From NCBI RefSeq assembly GCF_026153205.1, contig NZ_JAPFBW010000007.1, positions 178,100-242,099 of the forward strand: DNA of 64,000 nt, given 5' to 3'. Made by a program: the position numbers and the translations under genes. The DNA comes from Aquabacterium sp. A7-Y. Its GTDB lineage: Bacteria > Pseudomonadota > Gammaproteobacteria > Burkholderiales > Burkholderiaceae_C. Under the pieces are notes generated by a model. It made no database searches, was not told the DNA's origin, and worked only from the letters and a program-made list of their open reading frames with translations. Each line of letters starts with the position of its first letter. Position 1 is the stretch's first letter. This document shows, one piece after another, positions 44,013-53,904 of this stretch.

Positions 44013-44956
44013 GCGCACAGGCCTCCGCTGCCGCGGCGGCCGCCGTGTCCCCCGGGCAGGACCTCGCCGGGTCGGCGCCCGCCCCGGGCGCCGACCGGCG
44101 CCGCGTGGTCCCGCGCCTGCTGATGGCGCCTGCCGTGCTGACGCTGCTGCTGTGGATGATCGTGCCGCTGGCGATGACGCTCTACTTCTCGGCGGTGCGC
44201 TACAACCTCATGCAGCCGGGCGAGCATGGTTTCGTCGGGCTGCAGAACTTCGAGTTTTTCGCCACCGATCCGGCCTTCGGGCCGGCCATCGTCAACACCT
44301 TGCTGCTGCTCGGCTCGGTGATCGCCATCACGGTGGTGCTGGGCGTGGCAATCGCGGTCCTGGTGAACGAGCCGTTTCCGGGTCGTGGTGTCGTGCGCGT
44401 GCTGTTGATCTCCCCCTTTTTCGTGATGCCCACGGTCAACGCGCTGCTGTGGAAGCACATGATGATGAACCCGATCTACGGCGTGCTCGCGCAGCTCGCC
44501 CGGTGGTTCGGCGCCGAGCCGGTCGACTGGCTGACCGACCACCCGCTGCTGTCGGTCATCGTGATGGTGGCCTGGCAGTGGCTGCCCTTCGCCTTCCTGA
44601 TCTTCATGACCTCGCTGCAGTCGCTGGACCGGGAGCAGATGGAGGCCGCGCGCATGGACGGCGCCAACGCGCTGCAGCGTTTCTGGTACCTGGTGCTGCC
44701 ACACCTGGCACGGCCGGTCGCGGTCGTGGTGATGATCGAGATGATCTTCCTGATGAGCGTTTTCGCCGAGATCTACACGACCACCAGCGGCGGCCCGGGC
44801 ACAGCGAGCACCAACGTGGCCTTCCTGATCTTCACGCAGGCGCTGATGAACTTCGACGTCGGCGTGGCGTCCGCGGGGGCCCTGTTCGCGGTGCTGCTTG
44901 CCAACATCGCCGCGGTGTTCCTGATCCGCATCGTCGGCAAGAACCTGGACCGCTGA
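44009..44956 (+). CDS. Polyol ABC transporter permease (SmoF/MtlF-like)
   Basis: 315 residues with an Ala/Pro-rich N-terminus and six membrane segments of the MalF-type permease. The EAA coupling loop is seen as EAARMDGANALQRFW (about 212-226), which binds the ATPase. The ATG overlaps the stop of the binding-protein gene by four bases. One half of the membrane channel with the following gene. Confidence 0.92.
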   Translation: MSAQASAAAAAAVSPGQDLAGSAPAPGADRRRVVPRLLMAPAVLTLLLWMIVPLAMTLYFSAVRYNLMQPGEHGFVGLQNFEFFATDPAFGPAIVNTLLLLGSVIAITVVLGVAIAVLVNEPFPGRGVVRVLLISPFFVMPTVNALLWKHMMMNPIYGVLAQLARWFGAEPVDWLTDHPLLSVIVMVAWQWLPFAFLIFMTSLQSLDREQMEAARMDGANALQRFWYLVLPHLARPVAVVVMIEMIFLMSVFAEIYTTTSGGPGTASTNVAFLIFTQALMNFDVGVASAGALFAVLLANIAAVFLIRIVGKNLDR

Positions 44957-44973
44957 AAAGAGAGGCATTGCGC

Positions 44974-45789
44974 ATGAACCGATGGCCCATCCTCCTGAGA
45001 ACCACCGGCGCCTGGAGCGTGGCGCTGCTGCTGTTTTTCCCGCTGTTGTGGCTGCTGCTGACCTCGTTCAAGACCGAGCTGCAGGCCATCGCGGTGCCGC
45101 CGCAGCTCCTCGTCGCTCCCACGCTGGAGAACTACGCCGAGGTGCAGCAGCGCAGCGACTATGTGCTGTACGCCACCAACTCGCTGGTCACGAGCGTGGT
45201 CTCGACCGTGCTGGGCCTGCTGATCGCGGCGCCGGCGGCCTACTCGATGGCCTTCTTTCGCACGCCGCGCAGCAAGGACATCCTGATGTGGATGCTGTCG
45301 ACCAAGATGATGCCCGCGGTGGGAGCGCTGGTGCCGGTCTACGTGATGGCCCAGACGGCCGGCCTGCTCGACACGCGGACCGCCCTCGTGGTCGTCTTCA
45401 CGCTCTCCAACCTGCCCATCATGGTGTGGATGCTGTATGCGTGTTTCAAGGACATCCCGCCGGACATCCTGGAGGCCGCGCGCATGGACGGCGCGACCGT
45501 GTTCGAGGAGTTCCGCCACATCGTTCTGCCGCTTGCCACCGGCGGGATCGCCTCGACCGGGCTGCTGTGTCTGGTGCTGTCCTGGAACGAGGCCTTCTGG
45601 TCGCTGAACCTCAGCTCGGCGAATGCCGGGACGCTGGCGACCCTGATCGCTTCCTACTCCAGCCCCGAGGGCCTGTTCTGGAGCAAGTTGTCCGCGGCCT
45701 CCGTGATGGTCATCGCGCCCATCGTCGTGTTCGGCTGGTTCAGCCAGAAGCAGCTGGTCCAGGGCCTCACCTTCGGCGCCGTCAAGTAA
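44974..45789 (+). CDS. Polyol ABC transporter permease (SmoG/MtlG-like)
   Basis: 271 residues with six membrane segments of the MalG type. EAA loop EAARMDGATVFEEFR (about 169-183). STKMMPAVGALVPVYV and the FSQKQLVQGLTFGAVK C-terminus match polyol permeases. A ribosome site (AGAGAGG) precedes the ATG, 17 bp after the previous stop. Pairs with the MtlF-like permease. Confidence 0.92.
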   Translation: MNRWPILLRTTGAWSVALLLFFPLLWLLLTSFKTELQAIAVPPQLLVAPTLENYAEVQQRSDYVLYATNSLVTSVVSTVLGLLIAAPAAYSMAFFRTPRSKDILMWMLSTKMMPAVGALVPVYVMAQTAGLLDTRTALVVVFTLSNLPIMVWMLYACFKDIPPDILEAARMDGATVFEEFRHIVLPLATGGIASTGLLCLVLSWNEAFWSLNLSSANAGTLATLIASYSSPEGLFWSKLSAASVMVIAPIVVFGWFSQKQLVQGLTFGAVK

Positions 45790-45809
45790 AGACCATCGAG
45801 GAGCATCGC

Positions 45810-46847
<1,038 letters not shown>

Positions 46848-46884
46848 GCCGTCCCTTTCTCCCGACCCTCCACGCCCTTAGCCC

Positions 46885-48300
46885 ATGCCCATGTCTCCTC
46901 CCACCCGCGGCCTGCCGTTCACCATCCTCCACCTCGGCGTCGGTGCCTTCCACCGCGCCCACCAGGCCGTCTACATGCAGGCGCTCGCCGACCGCGGCGA
47001 CCGCTCCTGGCGGCTGGTGAGCGGCGAGCTGCGCCCCGACGGCGCGACGACCGTGGCTGCCCTGCAGGCGCAACAGGGGGCCTACACGCTGGAAACCGTG
47101 GACCCCTCGGGCGCCCGCGAGTACCGGCTCATCACCGCGATCGATCGGGTGCTGGCCTTCGAGCCAAGGCTGACCGAGGTGATCGAGGTCGGCAGCGACG
47201 CCGGCACCCGCATCATCTCCTTCACCGTGACCGAGGCCGGCTACTACCTGAAGCCCTCGGGGCTGCTGGAGGAGGGCCACCCCGACCTGCTCGGCGACCT
47301 CGAAGGCGGGAACCCGCGCACCCTCTACGGCGCGCTGGCCGCCATCCTGAAACAACGGCGGGCCAAGGGCAGCGGTGGCGTGACCCTGCTGAACTGCGAC
47401 AACCTGCGTTGCAACGGCGACAAGGTGCGCCTCGGCCTGCTGCAGTTCCTGGAGCGTCGCGGCGAGCTGGATCTGATGGACTGGGTCGCGTCCCACACCA
47501 CCTGCCCCAACAGCATGGTCGACCGGATCACGCCGCGGCCGTCCCGGGAGGTGGCCCAACGGGTCGAGGCGGCGACCGGCCGGCGCGATGCCGTGCCGGT
47601 GATGGCCGAGCGCTACCTGCAGTGGGTCGTCGAGGACCATTTTTTCGGCGGCCGCCCCGACTGGGCCAGCGTGGGCGTCGAACTGGTCGACTCGGTACAC
47701 CCCTACGAGGAGGCGAAGATCCGCATCCTCAACGCCTCGCACAGCTGCATCGCCTGGGCGGGCACCTTGCTCGGCGACCGCTACATCCATGAAGGTGTGA
47801 GGCGTGCCGGCGTGCGCCGCATGGCCTTCGAGTACGTGACCGAGGACGTGATCCCCGCGCTGCATCCCAGCCCCATCCCGCTCGCCCTGTACCGGGACAC
47901 CGTGCTCGAGCGGTTCAGCAACCCCTATCTGCTCGACACCAACCAGCGGGTCGCGATGGACGGCTACTCCAAGCTGCCCGGCTTTATCGTGCCGACCCTG
48001 CAGGACAGGCTGCGCAGCGGGCACTCCTTCGCGAAGACGGCCCGCCTGCCGGCGCTGTTTTTCGCGGTGCTGCAGTTGTGGCACAAAGGCGAACTGCCGT
48101 ACGAGTACCAGGACCAGGCGATGGACCCCGGTTCGGTGCGCGCGATCTTCGAGGCGCCCGATCCGCTGGCTGCTTTCGTCCGCGATCCCGTGCTGTGGGG
48201 CAGCCTGCGGGGCAGCGAGGTGCTGGAGCAGGCGCTGCGGTCCGCCTATGACGAAGTGGGCCGCCTGGTGCTGGAGGAGGGGCTGGCGGCCAATGCCTGA
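46885..48300 (+). CDS. Mannitol dehydrogenase family polyol oxidoreductase
   Basis: 471 residues of the long-chain mannitol dehydrogenase family. The N-terminal Rossmann part starts HLGVGAFHRAHQAVY (about 17-31). The catalytic Lys is in EEAKIRILNASHS (about 274-286) with the conserved N and H. Known: NAD-dependent oxidation of mannitol, arabitol or sorbitol to the keto-sugar. It closes the polyol operon, 37 bp after the ATPase. Whether the substrate is D-arabitol or D-mannitol cannot be decided here. No kinase gene follows. Confidence 0.9.
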   Translation: MPMSPPTRGLPFTILHLGVGAFHRAHQAVYMQALADRGDRSWRLVSGELRPDGATTVAALQAQQGAYTLETVDPSGAREYRLITAIDRVLAFEPRLTEVIEVGSDAGTRIISFTVTEAGYYLKPSGLLEEGHPDLLGDLEGGNPRTLYGALAAILKQRRAKGSGGVTLLNCDNLRCNGDKVRLGLLQFLERRGELDLMDWVASHTTCPNSMVDRITPRPSREVAQRVEAATGRRDAVPVMAERYLQWVVEDHFFGGRPDWASVGVELVDSVHPYEEAKIRILNASHSCIAWAGTLLGDRYIHEGVRRAGVRRMAFEYVTEDVIPALHPSPIPLALYRDTVLERFSNPYLLDTNQRVAMDGYSKLPGFIVPTLQDRLRSGHSFAKTARLPALFFAVLQLWHKGELPYEYQDQAMDPGSVRAIFEAPDPLAAFVRDPVLWGSLRGSEVLEQALRSAYDEVGRLVLEEGLAANA

Positions 48301-48302
48301 GC

Positions 48303-49505
48303 TCAGCCGGGTTTGCCGTCCAGGCGCGGACGCAGCAGCATCGGGCCGTAGTGCCAGGCGTACAGCGCGAAGCCCAGCGACCACAGCGCGGCGGAGCCGG
48401 CAATCGCCTCGACGTAGCGAGTGGGTGCCGCCAGCGGCAGCCCCACGCGCAGCAGCGCGGACGACAGCACCAGCACGTAGGCCGCGACGTCCCAGCGGTC
48501 GGCCCGCAGCGGCCGGGCGGTGTGGCCGCGCGCGGTGCGCGTCATCATGCCGATCACCAGGCCGCCGATGGCGCCGACGGTGAGCGCATGGGTCGCGAGC
48601 GTGGCCGGCACCGCACCGGCGGCCGCGGCAGCGCGCAGCGCGAGGTGCAGCGGGATCCACAGGTAGGCCGCGTGCAGCACCCACACCAGTGGGGTGTGCC
48701 AGGTGCGCCACGGCTGCCACAGCAGCAGCCGCACCGCGTGGGCGAGCGCCGCCAGCACCAGCAGCGAGACCGAGGCCCAGCCGGCCAGGCCGGAGAGATC
48801 GGCGGCGGTCAGGGCGATGACGCTGCCCAGCGCGACACGCTCCACCCAGCGATGCCGCTGGGCCGACGCCCCCGGCACGCCGTTGTTGGTGAACATCGGA
48901 ATCACCCGCCCGCCCATCACCGCCAGGATGAACAGCGTCAGGTCCAGCCCGAGCTGCAGGCCGGCCCAGGGCGGCAGGCCGATCCAGCCGAACTGCGACA
49001 GGTGCACCGCAAGCGACGCCAGGCCCAGCAGCGCCAGCAGCCCGACGAAAAAGTAGTTGCGCCGGTTGCGTCCGGCCCACAAGGCGCGCGCCAGGCCCCA
49101 GGCGCTGCCCGCGACGAAGGCCAGGTTGGCGAGCGCGGCGGCCAGGCCGAAAGGCGTGAGCACGAGCACGCGCGCCGCGACCCAGAGCGCGGCCAGCGCC
49201 ATCAGCGCGGGCCCGCTGGGCGTGGGCTGGCCGGACCAGTTGCGCCCCGCGGTGAACAGGAACCCCACCACCACCGCCAGCGTGAAGCCGAACAGCATCT
49301 CGTGCGCATGCCAGGCCGGGCCTCGCAGGTAGGCCCATGGCAGCCAGCCGGCGCTTTGTGCGCCCCACAGGGCGATCGACAGCGCCGCGAAGCCGCTGGC
49401 CAGCAGGTAGAAGGGACGGAAGCCGAGCTGCCACAGCGCGATGCCCCGGGGGGCCGCGGGCAGTGGCGGTTCATCGATGTGCAGGAAGGGCGCCAGGGGT
49501 TTCAT
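48303..49505 (-). CDS. nnrS: NnrS family protein
   Basis: 400 residues, about twelve membrane segments, haem- and copper-containing in studied members. HEMLFGFTLAVVVGFLFTAGRNW (two motif parts, about 68-90) is the family hallmark. Known: NnrS is induced by NO and relieves nitrosative stress by limiting iron-nitrosyl formation. It is last of a four-gene leftward operon (nsrR, DUF59, NnrS-like, NnrS); start and upstream stop overlap by ATGA. Confidence 0.9.
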   Translation of the reverse strand: MKPLAPFLHIDEPPLPAAPRGIALWQLGFRPFYLLASGFAALSIALWGAQSAGWLPWAYLRGPAWHAHEMLFGFTLAVVVGFLFTAGRNWSGQPTPSGPALMALAALWVAARVLVLTPFGLAAALANLAFVAGSAWGLARALWAGRNRRNYFFVGLLALLGLASLAVHLSQFGWIGLPPWAGLQLGLDLTLFILAVMGGRVIPMFTNNGVPGASAQRHRWVERVALGSVIALTAADLSGLAGWASVSLLVLAALAHAVRLLLWQPWRTWHTPLVWVLHAAYLWIPLHLALRAAAAAGAVPATLATHALTVGAIGGLVIGMMTRTARGHTARPLRADRWDVAAYVLVLSSALLRVGLPLAAPTRYVEAIAGSAALWSLGFALYAWHYGPMLLRPRLDGKPG

Positions 49506-50614
49506 GAACGTCGGACCCGTGAGACGGGTGCGTCAGGGTGGCGCAAGCGCCACGCGAGCGCGGCACCGGCAAGGAGGAAAAAGAACAGCAGCATCGACCC
49601 GGCGTTGAGGGCGGCGCCCAGCGTGCGCCAGGCCGGATCGTGCGCGCCGCCGGCCAGCCGCAGCAGCAGCGAGCCATGCAGCGCCGCCAGCGGCAGGTAA
49701 AACGCGCGGCCGAAGGCCAGCTTCACGCGGGCCACGGCGGGCAGGATCACCGGCGCGTGGCCCATCACCATGCTGAAGACGAAGCCCAGGCCGACCGCAT
49801 GCAGCGCGGTGTCGCGGGCGCCGGGGTGGCCGAGCGCGGTCGCGGCCCAGGCCAGGCCGCCGACCGCCAGCCAGGCATAGCCGGCCAGCAGGCACACCGC
49901 CATGTAGCGCGGCAGGCCCCCGGTGCGCACGGTGCGCCGGGCGATGTCGAAGGCCATCAGCCAGGCCGCCAGCGCGACCAGCGACACGCCGTAGAGCACG
50001 CCCCCGGCGCCGGGCCGCGCAATGCCGAGAGCGGCGCCGCCCAGCAGCGCGGCCAGGACGCTGAACAACAGGGGCCGGGCGCCGGCGCGGCGGCGCATCA
50101 GGCGGGTCATCTCCAGCCGCTCGGCGGCGATGGTCAGCACCAGGAAGGCGAAACCCCAGGCGAGCGTGCCGGGGTCGCCCGGGCGCAGCCACTGCCAGAG
50201 GGCACCGGCCAGCCAGGCGAGGGCGCCGAGCAGCAGCAGCAGGGTGTGAGCGGCCCATTGGCGCCGCACCACCGCCACGTTGACCGCCACGAACAGCAGC
50301 GAGGCGAGCAGCAAGCTCATGTCCGCCACGCGCGCCAGGCCCAGCACGTTGGCGGCGCCGCCCAGCCCGGCCGCCAGCGGCGCCAGGAAGGCCACAGCCC
50401 GCTTGAGTGCGACGGCCCGCTCGATGCCGATCACGGTGCCGAAAAAACTGCCGATCATCAGCGCGGCATGCGCGACGGCCGACGGCCCCACGGCCGCGCT
50501 GCCGGCGGCGCCCGGCAGGCTCCATCCCAGCCGCAGCAGTCCGCCCAGCACGCCGGCCACCAGGCTGGCCAGGGCCAAGGCCAGGGCAGGGCGCGCGAGC
50601 CGGGGTGCCGCCAT
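49502..50614 (-). CDS. Second NnrS-like membrane protein
   Basis: 370 residues, about twelve membrane segments. It shares with NnrS the layout and a late motif, GLGFVFSMVMGHAPVILPAVARVK (two parts, about 265-290), but lacks the HEMLFGF start. Probably a diverged NnrS paralogue. ATG is two bases after the DUF59 stop and its own stop overlaps the nnrS ATG, so all are coupled. A role in NO stress is inferred from operon and the nearby NsrR sites. Confidence 0.8.
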   Translation of the reverse strand: MAAPRLARPALALALASLVAGVLGGLLRLGWSLPGAAGSAAVGPSAVAHAALMIGSFFGTVIGIERAVALKRAVAFLAPLAAGLGGAANVLGLARVADMSLLLASLLFVAVNVAVVRRQWAAHTLLLLLGALAWLAGALWQWLRPGDPGTLAWGFAFLVLTIAAERLEMTRLMRRRAGARPLLFSVLAALLGGAALGIARPGAGGVLYGVSLVALAAWLMAFDIARRTVRTGGLPRYMAVCLLAGYAWLAVGGLAWAATALGHPGARDTALHAVGLGFVFSMVMGHAPVILPAVARVKLAFGRAFYLPLAALHGSLLLRLAGGAHDPAWRTLGAALNAGSMLLFFFLLAGAALAWRLRHPDAPVSRVRRS

Positions 50615-50616
50615 GC

Positions 50617-50970
50617 TCACCATCCCATCAGGCGCTGGCCCTGCGGGGTGATGCGCTCGGGGGTCCAGGGCGGTTCCCAGCACAGCTCGAGCTCGATGCG
50701 GTAGTCGGCCGGCACCACGACGTCGAGCTGGCGTTCGACGTCGTCCATGATCTCGTCGGCCACCGGGCAGGCGGCCGAGGTCATGGTCATCAGCACATGC
50801 ACGCGCCGCTCGGCGACCGCCACCTGGTAGATCAGCCCGACGTCCACGATGGACAGCGCGACCTCCGGGTCCACCACCTTGCGCAGCGCCGCGGTGATGG
50901 GCAAGCGCAGCGCCTCCTCGCCGAGATAGGGGAAGGGTTGGGTGTCGTCGGTATCGATGATGAGGCTCAT
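50617..50970 (-). CDS. DUF59 metal-sulfur cluster assembly protein (SufT/MIP18/PaaD-like)
   Basis: 117 residues. The DUF59 core VVDPEVALSIVDVGLIYQVAV (two parts, about 32-52), then MTSAACPVADEIMDDV with the conserved Cys. Known: such proteins help assemble or repair Fe-S clusters. The gene overlaps nsrR by four bases upstream and NnrS-like by two-base gap downstream, so it belongs to the NO-response operon. Repair of NO-damaged Fe-S enzymes is the natural inference. Confidence 0.9.
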   Translation of the reverse strand: MSLIIDTDDTQPFPYLGEEALRLPITAALRKVVDPEVALSIVDVGLIYQVAVAERRVHVLMTMTSAACPVADEIMDDVERQLDVVVPADYRIELELCWEPPWTPERITPQGQRLMGW

Positions 50971-51416
50971 GTCTCGGCCCTCCCTGCGGGAAACAGGACT
51001 TGCGACAGCGCGGCCCGGTCGCCGACCAAGTCCTGCAAGGTGTAGCGGTCGAGCACCGCGTGAAAGGCGGCGACCGCTTCGCCCATCACGTCGCGCAGCT
51101 GGCACACCGGCGCCAGGCAGCAGTGGTTGCGGGTCTCGTCGAAACACTCGGCGGGACGGATCGGGCCTTCGGTGTCGCGCACCACGTGGCCGACCACGAT
51201 GTCCGAGGCCGGCCGGCCCAGCGTCAGGCCACCGCCCCGGCCACGCACACTCGCCAGCCAGCCCTGTTTCGCGAGGAAGTGGACCACCTTGGTGAGGTGG
51301 TGCTCGGAGATCGCGAAGGCAGCGCCGATCTCGGCGATGGTGGCGCGCCGCTGCGGCCGTGTCGCCAGGTAGAGCAGGACCCGCAGGCTGTAGTCGGTGA
51401 AGGTGCTGAGTTTCAC
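50967..51416 (-). CDS. nsrR: Rrf2-family nitric-oxide-sensing repressor NsrR
   Basis: 149 residues. Winged-helix start KLSTFTDYSLRVLLYLA (about 2-18), ISEHHLTKVVHFL recognition helix, then Cys91, Cys99, Cys100 and Cys105, giving the three cysteines needed for a 4Fe-4S or 2Fe-2S cluster. Known: NO destroys the cluster and lifts repression of NO-stress genes. First gene of the operon with DUF59 and the NnrS proteins. An NsrR-like operator lies 17 bp upstream of its ATG, so it is probably autoregulated. A second site is at the divergent norB. Confidence 0.92.
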   Translation of the reverse strand: MKLSTFTDYSLRVLLYLATRPQRRATIAEIGAAFAISEHHLTKVVHFLAKQGWLASVRGRGGGLTLGRPASDIVVGHVVRDTEGPIRPAECFDETRNHCCLAPVCQLRDVMGEAVAAFHAVLDRYTLQDLVGDRAALSQVLFPAGRAET

Positions 51417-51432
51417 GGCGGTGCGGCTTCAG

Positions 51433-51455
51433 AAGGTGCAGCCAGTTTGCAGATT
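51433..51455. promoter_or_regulatory. NsrR-like operator upstream of nsrR
   Basis: AAGGTGCA-N7-TGCAGATT, an imperfect inverted repeat with the same spacing and same left half as the site near norB. Published NsrR sites read AAGATGCA-TTTnAAA-TGCATCTT. Position 17-39 bp before the nsrR ATG suits autorepression. Confidence 0.55.
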
Positions 51456-51471
51456 TGGCCGGCGCCGCGGT

Positions 51472-51485
51472 TTGACCTGGCTCAA
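51472..51485. promoter_or_regulatory. FNR/DNR-like box in the nsrR-norB gap
   Basis: TTGAC-CTGG-CTCAA matches TTGAT-N4-ATCAA at 8 of 10 positions with a symmetric TTGA/TCAA. Suits an FNR, DNR or NnrR dimer activating norB at low oxygen or with NO. Imperfect, so binding is inference. Confidence 0.4.
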
Positions 51486-51529
51486 GCGAGGTGCCGCAGC
51501 GAGCGAGGCCGACCCGTTCCCGCTCTTGT

Positions 51530-51543
51530 TTGCCTTGGATCAA
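51530..51543. promoter_or_regulatory. Second FNR/DNR-like box, closer to norB
   Basis: TTGCC-TTGG-ATCAA has one perfect half (ATCAA) and 8 of 10 positions overall. It lies 64 bp upstream of the norB start. May be the true activation site, or chance. Confidence 0.4.
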
Positions 51544-51559
51544 AAGGGGACCGGCGTTG

Positions 51560-51582
51560 AAGGTGCAGCATGAATGCACCTT
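51560..51582. promoter_or_regulatory. NsrR operator at norB
   Basis: AAGGTGCA (51560-51567) and TGCACCTT (51575-51582) form a perfect 8-bp inverted repeat with a 7-base spacer, the geometry of NsrR sites (AAGATGCA-N7-TGCATCTT). It ends 24 bp before the norB GTG and would block transcription or its early steps. Confidence 0.7.
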
Positions 51583-51606
51583 TAACAGCCGCGGTGCGCG
51601 AGCGCC

Positions 51607-53892
51607 GTGCCCACGACCATGAGACCTGCACGCAATTTATGGCGATGGCTGGCCATCACCTTCATCCTGTCGTTTTCCGTTCTCGGCTACCTCGGCTGGG
51701 AGATCTATTTGGCGAAGCCGCCCATCCCCTCCGCGGTGGTGACGGCCGAGGGCGACACCCTCTACACCGGCGAGCAGGTGCAGCGCGGCCAGCAGGTCTG
51801 GCTGTCTGCGGGCGGCCAGCAGCTGGGCAGCGTCTGGGGCCACGGCAGCTATGTCGCGCCCGACTGGTCGGCCGACTGGCTGCACCGTGAGGCCGTTGCG
51901 CTGCGCGAGCGGCTGGCCTCGGTGTTTTACCAACGCTCCTACGCGGCGCTCGGCGCGGCACAGCAGGGCGCCGTCGATGCCTCCGTGAAGGCGCAGATGC
52001 GCACCAACACTTATAAGGAGGCAGGCGGCACGGTGACCGTCTCGCCCGAGCGCGCCGACGCGATCCGCGAGACAGCCCGCCACATCGAGGCGCTGTTCGG
52101 CAGCGACCCGCGGCTGCAAACCCTGCGCGAGCAATACGCCATGGAGCGGGACGCCCTGCCCGAGGCGGCCGACCGCCAGGCGCTGACGGCGTTTTTCTTC
52201 TGGTCGAGCTGGGCGGCGGCGACCGACCGGCCGGGCGAGACCGGCCTGTCCTACACCAGCAACTGGCCGCACGAGCCGCTGGTGGGCAACACCATGGGCA
52301 CCTCGGCGGCGATGTGGTCCATCGTCAGCGTGGTGCTGCTGCTGGCCGGCATCGCGGTGATGCTGTGGCTGCACGGTGCCCATCGCGACGCGCCCGAAGG
52401 CGCGCCGCCCCAGGCCGATCCGCTGTTCGGCGTGCAGCCGACGGCGTCGATGAAAGCCACCCGCAAGTACTTCTTCGCGGTGATCGGCCTGATCCTGGTG
52501 CAGATCGGCATGGGGGTCGTGACGGCCCACTATGCCGTCGAGGGCGAGGCCTTTTTCGGCCTGCCGCTCGCCTCGGTGCTGCCCTATGTGGTGAGCCGCA
52601 CGGCGCACACCCAGCTGGGCATCTTCTGGATCGCCACCGCCTGGCTGGCCACCGGGCTCTACATCGCGCCGCTGCTGTCGGGCCATGAGCCCAAGCTGCA
52701 GCGCCTGGGCGTGGACGTTTTGTTCTGGGCGCTGATCCTGATCGTTGCCGGCTCCACCGCCACCTCGTGGCTGGGCCATATGCAGCGCCAGGGCACCGAC
52801 TTCAGCTTCTGGATCGGCAATCAGGGCCTGGAGTTCACCAGCATGGGCCGGGTGTGGCAGATCCTGCTGTTCGTCGGCCTGCTGTTCTGGCTGGTGCTGG
52901 TTGCGCGGGCCCTGTGGCCGGCGCTGCGCCGCCCGTCCGAGACGCGCGGCATCCTCGCCATGGTGCTGCTGTCGGCCGCCTGCATCGGCGGGTTCTACGC
53001 CACCTCGCTGACCTGGGGCCAGCGCACCCACTACTCGATGATCGAGTACTGGCGCTGGTGGCTGGTGCACCTCTGGGTGGAAGGCTTCTTCGAGGTCTTC
53101 GCCACCGCCGTGATTGCGCTGATCTTCACCCGCCTGGGGCTGGTGCGCGCGCAAAGCGCCAACCGTGCCATCGTGGCCGAGACCATCGTGTTCCTGTTCG
53201 GCGGCATCCTCGGCACGCTGCACCACCTGTACTTCACCGGCACGCCGACGGCCGTGGTCGCGGTCGGCGCCGTGTTCTCGGCGCTGGAGGTGGTGCCGCT
53301 CACGCTGATCGGCCTGGAAGGATGGCAGACCTACCAGCGCAGCAAGGCCGCGCCCTGGGTGGCGGCCTACAAGTGGCCCATCCTGTGTTTTGTCGCGGTC
53401 GGTTTCTGGAACACCGTGGGCGCCGGACTGCTGGGCTTCGCGATCAACCCGCCCGCCTCGCTGTACTACGTGCAGGGCCTCAACCTGACCCCGGCGCACG
53501 GCCACGCGGCGCTGTTCGGTGTCTACGGCATGCTGGGCATCGGCCTGCTGCTGTTCTGCCTGCGCGGCCTGTACGCCCACTCGCTGCATGCCGATCGCCT
53601 GCTCAAGCCCGCCTTCTGGGGCTTGAACATCGGCCTCGCGATGATGGTGTTCATGTCGCTGCTGCCGGCCGGCATCTACCAGGCCTGGGCCAGCGTCTCG
53701 GAGGGTCTGTGGTACGCCCGTTCCCCGGAGATCGTGCAGTCGGCGCTGATGCGCACGCTGGTCTGGCTCCGGGTGCCTGGCGACCTGGTGTTCGCCGGTG
53801 GCGCTGCGATGCTGGCGGTGTATGCGCTGCGGCTGCTGCGCCGCGAGCCAGCCGCCCGTGCGCGGGCGGTGCCTGCCGCGCGTTGGTCTTGA
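51607..53892 (+). CDS. norB: Quinol-dependent nitric oxide reductase, single subunit
   Basis: 761 residues, the long qNOR form (about 14 membrane segments) that fuses a NorC-like domain to NorB. Periplasmic part about 40-220, catalytic part after about 285. Haem and non-haem iron ligands: HTQLGIFW, HYSMIEYWRWW...HLWVEGFFEVF, LHHLYFTGTP and GHAALFGVYG. Known: reduces 2 NO to N2O with quinol. Start is GTG at 51607 without a clear Shine-Dalgarno; ATG at 51619 is an alternative. Divergent from nsrR across two NsrR-like and two FNR-like sites. Confidence 0.95.
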   Translation: MPTTMRPARNLWRWLAITFILSFSVLGYLGWEIYLAKPPIPSAVVTAEGDTLYTGEQVQRGQQVWLSAGGQQLGSVWGHGSYVAPDWSADWLHREAVALRERLASVFYQRSYAALGAAQQGAVDASVKAQMRTNTYKEAGGTVTVSPERADAIRETARHIEALFGSDPRLQTLREQYAMERDALPEAADRQALTAFFFWSSWAAATDRPGETGLSYTSNWPHEPLVGNTMGTSAAMWSIVSVVLLLAGIAVMLWLHGAHRDAPEGAPPQADPLFGVQPTASMKATRKYFFAVIGLILVQIGMGVVTAHYAVEGEAFFGLPLASVLPYVVSRTAHTQLGIFWIATAWLATGLYIAPLLSGHEPKLQRLGVDVLFWALILIVAGSTATSWLGHMQRQGTDFSFWIGNQGLEFTSMGRVWQILLFVGLLFWLVLVARALWPALRRPSETRGILAMVLLSAACIGGFYATSLTWGQRTHYSMIEYWRWWLVHLWVEGFFEVFATAVIALIFTRLGLVRAQSANRAIVAETIVFLFGGILGTLHHLYFTGTPTAVVAVGAVFSALEVVPLTLIGLEGWQTYQRSKAAPWVAAYKWPILCFVAVGFWNTVGAGLLGFAINPPASLYYVQGLNLTPAHGHAALFGVYGMLGIGLLLFCLRGLYAHSLHADRLLKPAFWGLNIGLAMMVFMSLLPAGIYQAWASVSEGLWYARSPEIVQSALMRTLVWLRVPGDLVFAGGAAMLAVYALRLLRREPAARARAVPAARWS

Positions 53893-53904
53893 GCTGAGGC
53901 AAGA

